Source of the DNA: Neobacillus dielmonensis
Lineage (GTDB): Bacteria > Bacillota > Bacilli > Bacillales > Cytobacillaceae
Direction of reading: 5' to 3'
DNA length: 64,000 nt
NCBI RefSeq assembly: GCF_000612665.1
Contig: NZ_HG942046.1
Location: 1-64,000, forward strand
Shown here one piece after another: positions 27,983-37,569 of the stretch (position 1 is the stretch's first letter; every line of letters begins with the position of its first letter). A program made the translations under genes and the position numbers. The notes under the pieces were generated by a model, which worked only from the letters and a program-made list of their open reading frames with translations, was not told the DNA's origin and made no database searches.

Positions 27983-29086
27983 ATGAAGATAGCAGTCAGC
28001 GGTGGGGGTACTGGGGGACATATTTACCCTGCACTTGCGCTTATAAGGGAAATTCAAAAAGGCAATAAAGACGCCGAGTTTTTATACATAGGTACAAAGA
28101 ACGGCTTAGAGAGCAAAATTGTCCCAAGGGAAGACATTCCGTTTAAATCAATTTATATTACTGGATTTAAACGAAAGCTTTCTTTTGAAAATGTCAAAAC
28201 TGTAATGCGTTTCGTTAAAGGAGTTCGGGACAGCAAGCGCATCCTAAAAGAGTTTCAGCCGGATGTCGTCATTGGAACAGGTGGATATGTATGTGGGCCA
28301 GTTGTATATGCTGCAGCAAAGCTTAAAATTCCGACAATCATTCACGAACAAAACAGTGTCCCAGGTCTGACCAATAAATTCTTAAGCAGATATGTGAACA
28401 AAGTGGCAATTTGTTTTGAGGAAGCGAAGGAATATTTTCCAGAACATAAGATTGCTTTTACAGGCAACCCAAGGGCTTCTGAAGTACTTGGCAAGGACGG
28501 TGTAAAGGGACGTCTATCCGCAGGGTTAAGCACGACCATGCCTGCTGTGCTGATTTTTGGTGGCAGCAGAGGTGCCAGACCAATCAATGAGGCTGTTGTA
28601 AAAGCATTGCCTGAATTGGCCGGCAAACCGTATCAAGTGTTGTATGTTACAGGGGATGTTCACTTTGAAGCTGTCAAAAAAGAAGTAGACTTAGTTGGAA
28701 ATCCAAAAAATGTGGTCATCAAACCATTTATTCATAATATGCCTGAAGTCCTTGCAGGCATTGATTTGGTTGTTTCTAGGGCAGGAGCAACCACACTCGC
28801 GGAGATCACTTCATTGGGGATTCCCAGCATTCTAATCCCCAGCCCTTATGTAACCAATAACCATCAGGAGAAAAATGCTCGGTCACTTGGGGATCAAGGC
28901 GCAGCCGTGGTATTATTAGAAAAAGATTTAACAAGCAGTAGTTTGATTAGTCAGATGGACCTCATTTTATTGGATAAAGAAACTCTTAAAGAAATGAAAC
29001 ATAAGTCAAAAACAATGGGTGTTCCTGACTCAGCTGACAGACTATATAAGCTAATTGAAGAGGTTTTGAGGGAAAAACAGAGGTAG
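27983..29086 (+). CDS. murG: UDP-GlcNAc:lipid I GlcNAc transferase MurG
   Basis: GT-B glycosyltransferase at the inner membrane face that converts lipid I to lipid II. In the 367-residue protein the glycine-rich loops [15 protein letters not shown] (about 6-20) and GTGGYVCGP (about 97), HEQNSVPG (about 122), GGSRGA (about 193) and [10 protein letters not shown] (about 266) are conserved. GAGGTGAGA precedes the ATG. It follows the element insertion and is separated from spoVE by a terminator, so it needs its own promoter; a weak TATAGT (27944) is the best candidate. Confidence 0.97.
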   Translation: MKIAVSGGGTGGHIYPALALIREIQKGNKDAEFLYIGTKNGLESKIVPREDIPFKSIYITGFKRKLSFENVKTVMRFVKGVRDSKRILKEFQPDVVIGTGGYVCGPVVYAAAKLKIPTIIHEQNSVPGLTNKFLSRYVNKVAICFEEAKEYFPEHKIAFTGNPRASEVLGKDGVKGRLSAGLSTTMPAVLIFGGSRGARPINEAVVKALPELAGKPYQVLYVTGDVHFEAVKKEVDLVGNPKNVVIKPFIHNMPEVLAGIDLVVSRAGATTLAEITSLGIPSILIPSPYVTNNHQEKNARSLGDQGAAVVLLEKDLTSSSLISQMDLILLDKETLKEMKHKSKTMGVPDSADRLYKLIEEVLREKQR

Positions 29087-29149
29087 CCCAACCCGAGCTA
29101 TTAGCATAAACTAAAGAGTATATACAGGATTGGAAAGTTGGGTGGTAAA

Positions 29150-30058
29150 ATGGATAGAATCCTGAAAGAATTGCAGGAATTAAATATTGGGAAAGTAAAG
29201 CAAAATGAACCGTTGAGTTCTCATACAACCATTAAAATAGGCGGTCCTGCCGACATTTTTGTTGAACCATCATCCATTGAAAATTTAAAAAAGGTCATGA
29301 ATGTGATCAATAGGAACCAAGTAGATTGGCGGGCAATTGGCCGGGGTTCAAATCTTTTAGTATCCGATAAGGGAATTGATGGGGTTGTAATTAAACTTGG
29401 TTCGGGTATCAATCATCTGGATATATCAGAAACGAAAATTACTGTGGGTGGAGGCCATTCATTGGTCAGTTTATCTACACAGATTAGCAAGAAGGGGCTC
29501 TCGGGTCTGGAATTCGCCAGTGGTATTCCCGGTTCTGTAGGCGGCGCTGTCTATATGAACGCTGGAGCTCATGGTTCAGATATCAGCAAAATTTTAGCCA
29601 AGGCTCACATTTTGTTTAAAGATGGTACCATGGCATGGCTTACGAATGAGGAAATGGAGTTTTCCTACAGAACATCCATCTTGCAGAAAAAACGGCCGGG
29701 AATTGTGCTGGAAGCTGTGTTTGAGCTTACACAGGGAAACAGAGAAAGCATTGTTGAACAAATGCAGAAAAATAAAGACTATCGAAAAGAAACCCAGCCC
29801 TGGAATTATCCATGTGCAGGAAGTATATTTCGTAATCCACTTCCTAATTATGCAGGTAGACTGATTGAACAAGCTGGATTAAAAGGCTTCAGTATTGGCG
29901 GAGCAAAGATTTCCGAAATGCATGGCAATTTCATCGTGAATGCTGGAAATGCCACCGCTGATGATGTTCTTGCTTTAATCAATCATGTAAAAGAAACGAT
30001 TTATAACCTGTACCATGTAACCATGGAAACAGAAGTGGAGATTATCGGCAGAAAATAA
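29150..30058 (+). CDS. murB: UDP-N-acetylenolpyruvoylglucosamine reductase MurB
   Basis: FAD-dependent enzyme completing UDP-MurNAc. The 302-residue type IIa-like form shows [11 protein letters not shown] (about 24), [10 protein letters not shown] (about 65), the FAD-binding [18 protein letters not shown] (about 127-144), CAGSIFRNP (catalytic Ser region, about 222) and the final METEVEIIG. The ATG at 29150 is preceded by GGGTGG; an in-frame TTG lies four codons upstream. Confidence 0.96.
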   Translation: MDRILKELQELNIGKVKQNEPLSSHTTIKIGGPADIFVEPSSIENLKKVMNVINRNQVDWRAIGRGSNLLVSDKGIDGVVIKLGSGINHLDISETKITVGGGHSLVSLSTQISKKGLSGLEFASGIPGSVGGAVYMNAGAHGSDISKILAKAHILFKDGTMAWLTNEEMEFSYRTSILQKKRPGIVLEAVFELTQGNRESIVEQMQKNKDYRKETQPWNYPCAGSIFRNPLPNYAGRLIEQAGLKGFSIGGAKISEMHGNFIVNAGNATADDVLALINHVKETIYNLYHVTMETEVEIIGRK

Positions 30059-30121
30059 TTGATCATGACTTGATTTTTCTCAGGAATTGGGAAAGAAATT
30101 TCTTACGAATGACAAATATTG

Positions 30122-30130
30122 TGTTATAAT
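30122..30130 (+). promoter_or_regulatory. Extended -10 promoter upstream of divIB
   Basis: TGTTATAAT, an exact TGnTATAAT extended -10 element. A -35 is poor (TTACGA, 16 bp upstream), as is usual when the -10 is extended. A transcript would start near 30137 and carry about 140 nt of structured leader before divIB. Confidence 0.6.
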
Positions 30131-30160
30131 AATCGATAATATTATAGGTTGAAATTTAGT

Positions 30161-30225
30161 AGAAAATGAAAGACGGCATGATTTTTCATGCCGTTGTTTT
30201 CTCTTCTTGGGCCGGAAAACAACGG
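30161..30225 (+). promoter_or_regulatory. Alternative-hairpin leader of divIB (candidate attenuator)
   Basis: Segment 1 (30161-30181) pairs with segment 2 (30186-30202): inner stem ACGGCATGA/TCATGCCGT with loop TTTT, outer stem AGAAAA/TTTTCT, followed by CTTCTT, a terminator-like fold. Segment 2 also pairs perfectly over 11 bp with segment 3 (30215-30225): CCGTTGTTTTC/GAAAACAACGG. The two folds share bases 30191-30201 and exclude each other. A further small stem TTAGG/CCTAA (30226-30241) follows. This 1:2 versus 2:3 layout is that of an attenuator; the ligand or trigger is unknown. Confidence 0.6.
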
Positions 30226-30278
30226 TTAGGGACAAGCCTAAGCAAATGAGCAGCTGCTTTTTATTTGGGGGAATAAGA

Positions 30279-31070
30279 ATGGAGAAAAGTAAAATCGTTG
30301 CTCTTGAAGACCGTATACCAAAATTAAAGGAGCAGAGACGAAAGAAAGCAAACAAGCGGCTTATCATTTTGTTGTTTTTATTTTTTGTGATGATTGCAGT
30401 CATTGCCTATACTCAATCACCATTAAGTCATATAAAAAAAATTGCTGTTACTGGAAATCATGTATATTCCCAAGAGGAGATTATTAGCAAGTCTGGACTT
30501 TTAAAGGACACGAATATTTGGGAAGTAAAAAAAGCGGATATTAAAGCCAAAGTAAAAAAATTATCCGAAATAAAAAGTGCTGATGTCAAGATACAGTTGC
30601 CGAATAAGGTTCTCATAAAGGTTAATGAATACAATAGAATTGCTTATATGAAGCAGGATCGTTTTTATTTTCCTGTGATGGAGAATGGCAAAATTTTAAC
30701 GGCGAAAAAACTTGAACAGGCTCCAGATAATGCTCCGATTTTATTTGGCTTTGAGGAAGGGGATATCCTTAATGAAATGGTACATGAATTGGAAAGCCTT
30801 CCGACTGCTATTCTGAATTCCATCTCAGAAATACACCATACTCCTAAAAAGACTGACCAGTATCATGTGTCGTTGTATATGAATGATGGATTTGAAGTAA
30901 GTGCGACAATCAGGAGTTTCTCAGAAAAAATGGTCCATTACCCTTCCATTATTAGCCAATTGGACCCCAATAAAAAGGGGATCATTGATTTGGAAGTAGG
31001 ATCTTATTTTAAGGCCTTTGAAACGGAAGTGGAGGAAAAAGAGGTTGAAAATGATGAAGGTGAAGGGTAA
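30279..31070 (+). CDS. divIB: Cell division protein DivIB (FtsQ family)
   Basis: 263-residue bitopic divisome protein: basic cytoplasmic tail (1-25, EQRRKKANKR), transmembrane helix (about 26-46), POTRA domain (about 50-118, beginning SHIKKIAVTGNHVYSQEEI) and beta domain, with an acidic C-terminal tail. It forms the DivIB-DivIC-FtsL complex. The ATG at 30279 follows TTGGGGG and gives the B. subtilis length; 24 upstream codons are rejected. Overlaps ylxW by 20 nt. Confidence 0.94.
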   Translation: MEKSKIVALEDRIPKLKEQRRKKANKRLIILLFLFFVMIAVIAYTQSPLSHIKKIAVTGNHVYSQEEIISKSGLLKDTNIWEVKKADIKAKVKKLSEIKSADVKIQLPNKVLIKVNEYNRIAYMKQDRFYFPVMENGKILTAKKLEQAPDNAPILFGFEEGDILNEMVHELESLPTAILNSISEIHHTPKKTDQYHVSLYMNDGFEVSATIRSFSEKMVHYPSIISQLDPNKKGIIDLEVGSYFKAFETEVEEKEVENDEGEG

Positions 31071-31755
31071 ACATGTGATTTTATCCATGGTCTGCCTTGT
31101 CCTTGGCTTCATTTTAGCTATTTCCTACCACCTTACGCAAATAGAAAATCAGCAGACAAAACAGGATATGACAGATAGCCAGTATAAAAAAACGCTATCC
31201 TTAAGAAATGAATTGATTGCTCAAGAGGAAACGAATCGAAAACTGCAGAAGGAATTAAGCCAAAGACAAAACGAAGTTCAAAAAAAAGAAAAAGAATTAG
31301 CCAAAGAGGCTGAGAATTTTACTAGTCTTGCTAAAGATACGGAAAAATATCGTATGTACTTAGGAAAAGTGAAGGTAAAAGGGAAAGGGGTTAAAATTAC
31401 CCTTGCAGATGGTGCATATGATCCGCAAGAAGATAATGTGAACAACTATCTTGTTCACGAACACCATGTCTTTAATGTGGTGAATGAACTCTACATATCA
31501 GGAGCAGCCGCTGTAGCGATTAATGGACAACGGTTGACGAGCAGCTCGTATATAGTTTGTAATGGGCCCGTGATAACCGTTGACGGAGTGCCTCATCCTG
31601 CTCCATTTGTCATATCCGCCATTGGGGATCCTGATGTTTTGTCCTCTGCCATTAACCTTTCAGGAGGGGTAAAGGACCAGCTCGTCAATGACAATATTGT
31701 TTTTACCCTTGAAAAAGAGAATGAAATTGTCTTAAATCCCGTTTTAGGAAGTTAA
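31051..31755 (+). CDS. ylxW: DUF881 family membrane protein YlxW
   Basis: 234 residues: an N-terminal transmembrane helix (about 6-25), a coiled coil (about 40-100) and the DUF881 domain with GVKITLADGAYDP..., NELYISGAAAVAINGQRLT and DGVPHPAPFVISAIGDPDVL. Role unknown; always near division genes in Bacilli. The start overlaps the divIB end; GAGGT 5 nt upstream supports ATG 31051 (an ATG directly follows as alternative). Confidence 0.88.
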   Translation: MMKVKGKHVILSMVCLVLGFILAISYHLTQIENQQTKQDMTDSQYKKTLSLRNELIAQEETNRKLQKELSQRQNEVQKKEKELAKEAENFTSLAKDTEKYRMYLGKVKVKGKGVKITLADGAYDPQEDNVNNYLVHEHHVFNVVNELYISGAAAVAINGQRLTSSSYIVCNGPVITVDGVPHPAPFVISAIGDPDVLSSAINLSGGVKDQLVNDNIVFTLEKENEIVLNPVLGS

Positions 31756-31792
31756 TGTCCACGGTAAAAATAGAAAAGGTTAGGTGAAAATA

Positions 31793-32524
31793 GTGGACAG
31801 ACAAAAGGTAACGTTACGTTTTACATTGATTTCGGCGCTTATTGGATTTATGATTGCCGTTCAGTTTCAAACCGTTACAGAACCGAAAGTTAGGGATACA
31901 AGAGATATCTGGCAGCTCCGGGAGGCTTTACTAAAAGAAAAGGAAATGCAATATCAGTTACTCACGGAAATCCGTTCTTATGAGGAAAAACTATCAGCCT
32001 ATGAATCTAAGCGAAAGCAAAGCAAGGAGCAGGCATTAAAAGATACCTATTTAGAATTAAAGCAGGAAACAGGATTAACGGAAGTAAAAGGGCCAGGGGT
32101 TACTCTGGAAATTGAACCTGTAATTGAAGATATAAAGCTTGGTTATACTCCCACATCTACTGTTCCACCTGAGCTATTAAAAAGGTTAGTAAATGAATTA
32201 AACATGTACCAAGCGGAGTCAATTTCTATTGATGGGCAGCGAATTATTAATACAACCGTTATCCGGGATATTAATACAGAAACCAAAATTGATGGTCATA
32301 CAATTAAGGATCTTCCCATTGAGATTAAAGTTATAGTGAAGGATTTTGCTACTGCTGAAAAGTTATACAATCGAATGAACGTTTCGAAAGCGAAAGACGA
32401 ATTTTTTACGGAAAGCCTGAGGCTTTCTGTTACCAAACCATCTACAGAGATCACAGTTCCTGCTTATGAGAATCCAATCCGGATCCGCTATATGGAGTCG
32501 GTTAAGGAAGGAGGCGGTTCCTAA
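31793..32524 (+). CDS. ylxX: DUF881 family membrane protein YlxX
   Basis: A second DUF881 protein, paralogous to the preceding gene: one N-terminal helix (about 8-25), coiled coil (about 40-90) and the domain with TEVKGPGVTLEIEP, LLKRLVNELNMYQAESISIDGQRI and a terminal AYENPIRIRYMESVKEGG. GTG at 31793 has AGGTGA 5 nt upstream; GTG at 31784 is an alternative. Its stop overlaps the sbp start (TAATG). Confidence 0.87.
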   Translation: MDRQKVTLRFTLISALIGFMIAVQFQTVTEPKVRDTRDIWQLREALLKEKEMQYQLLTEIRSYEEKLSAYESKRKQSKEQALKDTYLELKQETGLTEVKGPGVTLEIEPVIEDIKLGYTPTSTVPPELLKRLVNELNMYQAESISIDGQRIINTTVIRDINTETKIDGHTIKDLPIEIKVIVKDFATAEKLYNRMNVSKAKDEFFTESLRLSVTKPSTEITVPAYENPIRIRYMESVKEGGGS

Positions 32525-32886
32525 TGTGGCTTCCTGTTGTAGGGCTGATTGCAGGAATCGTACTTGGGCTGCTAACAGAAATAAGAATCCCTGATGAATA
32601 TTCCAATTATTTGTCGATTGCTGTATTAGCTGCTTTCGATACATTATTCGGAGGAATTCGGGCCTATTTACAAAATATATATGACGAAAAGGTATTTGTA
32701 TCAGGTTTCTTTTTTAATATCATTTTAGCTGCAAGTTTAGCTTTTCTCGGTGTCCATCTTGGTGTAGACTTGTATTTAGCAGCAGTTTTTGCGTTTGGTG
32801 TCAGATTGTTTCAGAATATTGCTGTAATTCGTCGAATTTTATTGACAAAATGGTCAACGAACAAAGAAAAATTAGAAAAAAGTTAA
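32524..32886 (+). CDS. sbp: Small basic protein Sbp (DUF1290)
   Basis: 120 residues, three to four hydrophobic helices and a basic C-terminus. The conserved IPDEYSNYLSIAVLAAFDT segment identifies the DUF1290 small basic protein found upstream of ftsA. Function unknown. Overlaps the ylxX stop by one base and is probably translationally coupled. Confidence 0.9.
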   Translation: MWLPVVGLIAGIVLGLLTEIRIPDEYSNYLSIAVLAAFDTLFGGIRAYLQNIYDEKVFVSGFFFNIILAASLAFLGVHLGVDLYLAAVFAFGVRLFQNIAVIRRILLTKWSTNKEKLEKS

Positions 32887-33004
32887 ATTTTTTAAAGGGA
32901 ATCATTCAGTTGTGACGAATAATTTTATAATATATTACTTAGGAATTGAACCTGAAAGAATGGATTGTTGTTCGACTGAAGAATATTAAAGGAGGTGCCA
33001 GAGA

Positions 33005-34300
33005 ATGAACAGCAATGATATATATGTTAGCCTTGACATCGGTACATCCAGTGTAAAAGTTATCATTGGGGAAATGGTCAATGATTCAGGAAAAGGCTCG
33101 TTAAATATAATTGGCGTAGGAAATGTAGAATCCGAGGGTCTGCGCAAAGGGTCAATTGTTGATATGGACGATACCGTTCATTCTATTAGAAGGGCAATTG
33201 AGCAGGCGGAACGAATGGTAGGCTTAGAGATTAATGAGGTAGTTGTCGGGATTCCCGGCCACAATATTAGCCTGCAGCCATGTCATGGAATTGTTGCTGT
33301 TTCCGGCCAAAACCGCGAGATTACAAACGATGATGTCATTCGTGTAATTGAAGCTTCATATGCTGGGTCCATTCCCCCTGAAAGAGTCAATATGGGAGTC
33401 ATTCAAAAGCAATTTATTTTAGATGGTAAAGATGAAATAAATGATCCACGCGGAATGATAGGTGTCCGTTTGGAAATGGAAGGCACCCTGGTAACAGGGT
33501 CCAATGCAATTCTTGCTAATATTATCCGCTGTGTGGAGAGAGCCGGTCTCAATTTCTCCGATATTATCCTCCAGCCGCTAGCTGCAGGAGATTATGCATT
33601 ATCTAAGGATGAAAAAAATCTCGGGTCCGCTCTTCTTGATATCGGTGGAGGATCAACTACTATTGCCGTTTTTGAGGATGGATATTTAAAAGCAACAAGT
33701 GTAATTCCAGTTGGTGGGGACCTTATCACCAACGATCTTTCAAAAGTGTTGCACACTTCAACAGAGGATGCGGAAAATATAAAAATCAAATATGGACATG
33801 CCTTTTATGACCACGCATCAGAAGATGAATTTTTTAGTGTACCCGTTATTGGAAGCGACCAACACCAACAATTTAACCAGCTTTATGTTTCTGAAATTAT
33901 TGAAGCTAGAATGGAAGAAATTTTTGAATTAATTGCCAAGGAATTAAAACGCCTAGGCGTGACCGACTTGCCAGGTGGCTTTGTGTTAACGGGCGGTACT
34001 GCTAAAATGCAAGGAATGTTGGAATTAGCACAGGATATCTTTGAAAATCCAGTCCGTATCGCTCAGCCTGATTATATTGGCGTTAGGGAACCGCTTTATA
34101 CAACTGCAGTTGGTTTAATCAAATATGCTTACAAAAATTCTAGATTACCAGGAAGCATTTCTAGTTCACAAGTTTCGGTTTCAGAACCAGTTGAAAAACG
34201 GGTGCAAAAGCAGCAACAGCCTAAAGCGAAGCCAGAGAAGCATTCGGAAGAAAAGATGTCATCAAAAGTCAAAAAGTTCCTGGGGTACTTTTTCGAATAA
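33005..34300 (+). CDS. ftsA: Cell division protein FtsA
   Basis: Actin-like ATPase that tethers FtsZ to the membrane. The 431-residue protein has SLDIGTSSVKVIIGE (phosphate 1, about 8-22), LLDIGGGSTTIAVF (phosphate 2, about 212), GGFVLTGGTAKMQG (adenosine loop, about 324) and a C-terminal amphipathic helix VKKFLGYFFE that binds the membrane after a Gln/Lys-rich linker. AAAGGAGGTG precedes the ATG. The 118-nt upstream spacer contains a TATAAT (32926) but no good -35. Confidence 0.97.
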   Translation: MNSNDIYVSLDIGTSSVKVIIGEMVNDSGKGSLNIIGVGNVESEGLRKGSIVDMDDTVHSIRRAIEQAERMVGLEINEVVVGIPGHNISLQPCHGIVAVSGQNREITNDDVIRVIEASYAGSIPPERVNMGVIQKQFILDGKDEINDPRGMIGVRLEMEGTLVTGSNAILANIIRCVERAGLNFSDIILQPLAAGDYALSKDEKNLGSALLDIGGGSTTIAVFEDGYLKATSVIPVGGDLITNDLSKVLHTSTEDAENIKIKYGHAFYDHASEDEFFSVPVIGSDQHQQFNQLYVSEIIEARMEEIFELIAKELKRLGVTDLPGGFVLTGGTAKMQGMLELAQDIFENPVRIAQPDYIGVREPLYTTAVGLIKYAYKNSRLPGSISSSQVSVSEPVEKRVQKQQQPKAKPEKHSEEKMSSKVKKFLGYFFE

Positions 34301-34345
34301 AGGATGATTCGAAAAGGGATAAGTGACGAATTAGGAGGATTTTTC

Positions 34346-35488
34346 ATGTTAGAATTTGATACAAATTTAGATTCCCTCGCAACTATAAAAGTCATTGGTG
34401 TTGGCGGCGGCGGCAATAATGCTGTTAACAGAATGATTGAACATGGGGTTCAAGGTGTAGAGTTTATTGCTGTAAACACAGATGCTCAAGCACTTAACCT
34501 GTCTAAAGCAGAAGTAAAAATGCAAATCGGCGCTAAATTAACTCGCGGTCTTGGAGCAGGAGCAAATCCAGAAGTAGGCAAGAAAGCGGCAGAGGAAAGC
34601 AAGGAGCAAATTGAGGAAGCATTACGCGGGGCTGATATGGTATTCGTTACCGCAGGTATGGGCGGTGGTACGGGGACTGGTGCTGCACCGGTTATTGCTC
34701 AAATTGCCCGCAATTTAGGTGCTTTGACAGTTGGAGTTGTGACTCGTCCATTTACTTTTGAAGGAAAGAAACGTTCTACACAGGCTCAAGGTGGGATTGG
34801 TTCCATGAAAGAGGCTGTGGATACTTTAATCGTCATTCCAAATGATAGATTGCTTGAAATTGTCGACAAGAGCACCCCGATGCTTGAAGCATTCCGTGAA
34901 GCGGACAACGTCCTTCGCCAAGGGGTTCAAGGGATTTCTGACTTGATTGCTACACCTGGATTAATCAACTTAGACTTTGCTGATGTTAAGACAATTATGT
35001 CTAACAAAGGTTCTGCCCTAATGGGGATTGGTGTAGCATCTGGTGAAAACCGAGCTGCAGAGGCTGCTAAAAAGGCAATCAATTCACCACTTCTAGAAAC
35101 TTCTATTGATGGTGCACAAGGGGTATTGATGAATATTACAGGCGGTTCAAACTTAAGCCTGTATGAGGTCCAAGAAGCCGCAGATATCGTTGCTACTGCA
35201 ACTGACCAAGAAGTCAACATGATCTTTGGCTCTGTTATTAATGAAAGTTTAAAAGATGAAATCATTGTAACAGTAATCGCAACGGGCTTTAATGAAGAAG
35301 CTATTCAGCCGAAACCGACCCGTCCAACATTTGGACAGCCAAAATCACAACCTGCTCCGGTAAAACGCGAGCCAAAGCGCGAAGAAGTCCAGCCGGAACC
35401 AGTCCGCAATAACAATAACAACACTCCGTATCCGGAGGAAACATTAGATATTCCTACATTCTTACGTAATAGAAATCGTAGAAGATAA
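34346..35488 (+). CDS. ftsZ: Cell division GTPase FtsZ
   Basis: Tubulin-like GTPase forming the Z ring. In the 380-residue protein the GTP-binding signature GGGTGTG (about 105-111), [14 protein letters not shown] (about 17), and the C-terminal peptide [13 protein letters not shown], which binds FtsA, SepF and others, are intact, joined by a Pro/Asn-rich linker (about 317-362). ATG at 34346 follows TAGGAGG; 14 upstream codons are rejected. Co-transcribed with ftsA. Confidence 0.98.
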   Translation: MLEFDTNLDSLATIKVIGVGGGGNNAVNRMIEHGVQGVEFIAVNTDAQALNLSKAEVKMQIGAKLTRGLGAGANPEVGKKAAEESKEQIEEALRGADMVFVTAGMGGGTGTGAAPVIAQIARNLGALTVGVVTRPFTFEGKKRSTQAQGGIGSMKEAVDTLIVIPNDRLLEIVDKSTPMLEAFREADNVLRQGVQGISDLIATPGLINLDFADVKTIMSNKGSALMGIGVASGENRAAEAAKKAINSPLLETSIDGAQGVLMNITGGSNLSLYEVQEAADIVATATDQEVNMIFGSVINESLKDEIIVTVIATGFNEEAIQPKPTRPTFGQPKSQPAPVKREPKREEVQPEPVRNNNNNTPYPEETLDIPTFLRNRNRRR

Positions 35489-35492
35489 TACA

Positions 35493-35530
35493 AGACAAAA
35501 GCATGATCCAAAAGGGTCATGCTTTTGTTA
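35493..35530 (+). terminator. Terminator after ftsZ
   Basis: CAAAAGCATGATCC / GGGTCATGCTTTTG stem with an AAAA-rich loop, then TTATTATTA. Confidence 0.85.
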
Positions 35531-35617
35531 TTATTAGCCTCAAAATCACCTTCCCAAGTTTTCTGTGACAAATTACGTTTAGAATAGGGAAAATTTCTGT
35601 TTTTTTGATTCCACAAA

Positions 35618-35651
35618 GTGACACACTTCAAGCCTTCAAGTAGGATATACT
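35618..35651 (+). promoter_or_regulatory. Candidate spoIIG promoter with 22-bp spacer
   Basis: GTGACA (35618-35623) and TATACT (35646-35651) are separated by 22 bp. The B. subtilis spoIIG promoter is known for this over-long spacer on sigma-A-type hexamers, overcome by Spo0A. A second GTGACA lies at 35565. Both are TGTCAC on the other strand, a partial match (5 of 7) to the Spo0A box TGTCGAA. Confidence 0.6.
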
Positions 35652-35708
35652 TTTCCATAAACAGAATACAAATGTTAAATCTCCTTCATAGGTAAAGGAG
35701 GAAGCTTT

Positions 35709-36647
35709 GTGACAGTTTATTTGGATGTGATATGGTCTCTTAATCTATTATTTGACAGCCTGCTCCTTTATTTAACAGCCATTATTCTAAAACGAAAGGT
35801 TCATTTTTGGAGGGTTTTGGGTGGTGGATTAATTGGATCCATCATTATTTTATTAAATTTTACCTCCTTACATTTGTACTCTAGCCACCCCATTTCCAAA
35901 CTGTTATTTTCAGTCATCATGGTGTTAATGGTTTTTGGTTATAAGCGACTTTCTTTTTTTATTAAGGCGCTAATGACCTTTTACGTTGCCACCTTTTTAA
36001 TTGGCGGGGCATTAATCGGTGTCCATTTCTTTATTCAATATGATTCAAGGTTGACAGCGGAAGTTCTGCGGTCTAGTGTGGAAGGTTTTGGTGACCCGAT
36101 TAGTTGGGGGTTTGTACTTATTGGATTCCCAATAGCCTGGCACTTCTCGAAGAAAAATATAGAAGCCATAGAGATGACGAAAATACGCTATGACCAAATT
36201 GTATCAGTCAGCCTAATGATGGATGGCCAAACATTTCATTATAAAGGATTAGTTGATAGCGGAAATCAATTATATGACCCCGTTTCAAAGATGCCGGTAA
36301 TGTTTGTTTCTGTAAAAAAGCAATGGGAGGATGTTCCGGAACCAATTAAGATTTTAGCTGAGAACCCTGACCCTCTAGAAATGAAAGAGAGCACGTTGCC
36401 TGAAGAATGGCAAAACAGGCTGAGAATCGTTCCATGCCGGGTGGTAGGACAAGAACATCAACTTATTTTCACTATAAAACCTGACCATATCTTGATTGAG
36501 CAAAATGGAACTCAATATTTGTGGGAAAAAGGATTGGTGTCCTTTACCATGCAAGAACTGTCAGCGGAGGATGCCTTTCAGTGCATTGTCCATCCCAAAA
36601 TGCTAACAGGTCAACAGCACCAAGGAGATAACGAGAAAGTAAGTTAA
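35709..36647 (+). CDS. spoIIGA: Pro-sigma-E processing protease SpoIIGA
   Basis: 312-residue membrane aspartic protease that cleaves the pro-sequence of sigma-E in the mother cell after a forespore signal (SpoIIR). Five hydrophobic helices fill the N-terminal half; the C-terminal protease domain carries the catalytic Asp183 in [11 protein letters not shown]. The GTG start follows AAAGGAGGAAG. It lies 44 nt before its substrate gene sigE. Confidence 0.95.
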   Translation: MTVYLDVIWSLNLLFDSLLLYLTAIILKRKVHFWRVLGGGLIGSIIILLNFTSLHLYSSHPISKLLFSVIMVLMVFGYKRLSFFIKALMTFYVATFLIGGALIGVHFFIQYDSRLTAEVLRSSVEGFGDPISWGFVLIGFPIAWHFSKKNIEAIEMTKIRYDQIVSVSLMMDGQTFHYKGLVDSGNQLYDPVSKMPVMFVSVKKQWEDVPEPIKILAENPDPLEMKESTLPEEWQNRLRIVPCRVVGQEHQLIFTIKPDHILIEQNGTQYLWEKGLVSFTMQELSAEDAFQCIVHPKMLTGQQHQGDNEKVS

Positions 36648-36691
36648 TAATACTATACTCAGAAAAACATAAATTAGAAGGAGGAAAACAT

Positions 36692-37411
36692 ATGAAAAAT
36701 TGGAGACTTCGCTTATCCTACTACTGGAATAAATTATTAATAAAATTAGGTTTTAAAACAGATGAAGTCTTTTATATTGGTGGAAGCGAAGCCCTGCCGC
36801 CTCCTTTGAGTAAGGACGAGGAGGAAATGCTGTTAAAAAAACTACCTGGAGGCGATAAAGCAGCACGTTCTATATTAATTGAACGTAATCTCCGATTAGT
36901 CGTGTATATAGCCCGAAAATTTGAAAATACAGGTATTAATATTGAGGACTTGATTAGTATTGGAACCATTGGTTTAATCAAAGCGGTAAATACCTTTAAT
37001 CCTGAGAAGAAAATTAAACTGGCTACATATGCATCAAGATGTATTGAAAATGAAATTCTTATGTACTTAAGGAGAAATAATAAAATTAGGTCCGAGGTGT
37101 CGTTTGATGAACCGTTAAATATCGATTGGGACGGAAATGAATTGTTATTATCGGATGTGTTGGGAACAGATGATGATATTATTACCAAAGACCTGGAAGC
37201 AAATGTCGATCGCAAATTGCTAACTAAAGCTTTGCACCAGCTTTCAGATCGAGAGAAGCAAATCATGGAGCTTCGATTTGGTCTGACCAACGGAGAAGAA
37301 AAAACACAAAAAGATGTAGCTGATATGCTAGGGATTTCCCAATCCTATATTTCTCGTTTAGAAAAACGAATCATTAAACGGTTAAGAAAAGAGTTCAATA
37401 AAATGGTTTAG
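36692..37411 (+). CDS. sigE: RNA polymerase sigma factor sigma-E (pro-form)
   Basis: 239-residue mother-cell sigma factor. The amphipathic pro-sequence (about 1-29, ending near [15 protein letters not shown]) is removed by SpoIIGA. Region 2 contains [26 protein letters not shown], with the -10 recognition helix following, and region 4 ends in [19 protein letters not shown]. Length equals that of B. subtilis. AGAAGGAGG precedes the ATG. Confidence 0.97.
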   Translation: MKNWRLRLSYYWNKLLIKLGFKTDEVFYIGGSEALPPPLSKDEEEMLLKKLPGGDKAARSILIERNLRLVVYIARKFENTGINIEDLISIGTIGLIKAVNTFNPEKKIKLATYASRCIENEILMYLRRNNKIRSEVSFDEPLNIDWDGNELLLSDVLGTDDDIITKDLEANVDRKLLTKALHQLSDREKQIMELRFGLTNGEEKTQKDVADMLGISQSYISRLEKRIIKRLRKEFNKMV

Positions 37412-37475
37412 GTGGAAAAAATTTACCGTAATAAAACCCTTATGACTCCGAAGGTTTAACTGGTTTTTCGAACGT

Positions 37476-37513
37476 ATGCACCTGTCTTAAGCACATGACA
37501 GGTGCATATTTTT
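37476..37513 (+). terminator. Hairpin terminator between sigE and sigG
   Basis: ATGCACCTGTC / GACAGGTGCAT, 11 bp perfect, followed by ATTTTTCC. It should limit readthrough from spoIIGA-sigE into sigG, keeping sigG for its later promoter. Confidence 0.85.
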
Positions 37514-37566
37514 CCTCCTCAAGGAGATACTGTTTTTTGTACAGCAGCTCTCTCGAGGAGGGAAAA
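37504..37566 (+). promoter_or_regulatory. sigG leader: anti-Shine-Dalgarno hairpin and weak sigma-F-like promoter
   Basis: CCTCCTC (37514-37520) can pair with GAGGAGG (37555-37561), extended by TTTT/AAAA across one bulged G, which would bury the sigG ribosome site. Within the same interval GCATA (37504-37508) and GGAGATACT (37523-37531) resemble the sigma-F -35/-10 elements, but with a 14-bp spacer that is somewhat short. A transcript from that promoter would start downstream of the anti-SD and so be free of the hairpin; a readthrough transcript would contain it. Confidence 0.55.
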
Positions 37567-37569
37567 GAT

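Noticed and set aside
32903-32961. Sigma-H promoter before ftsA
   Set aside because: AGGAATT and GAAT are present but only about 7-10 bp apart, too close for the sigma-H consensus.
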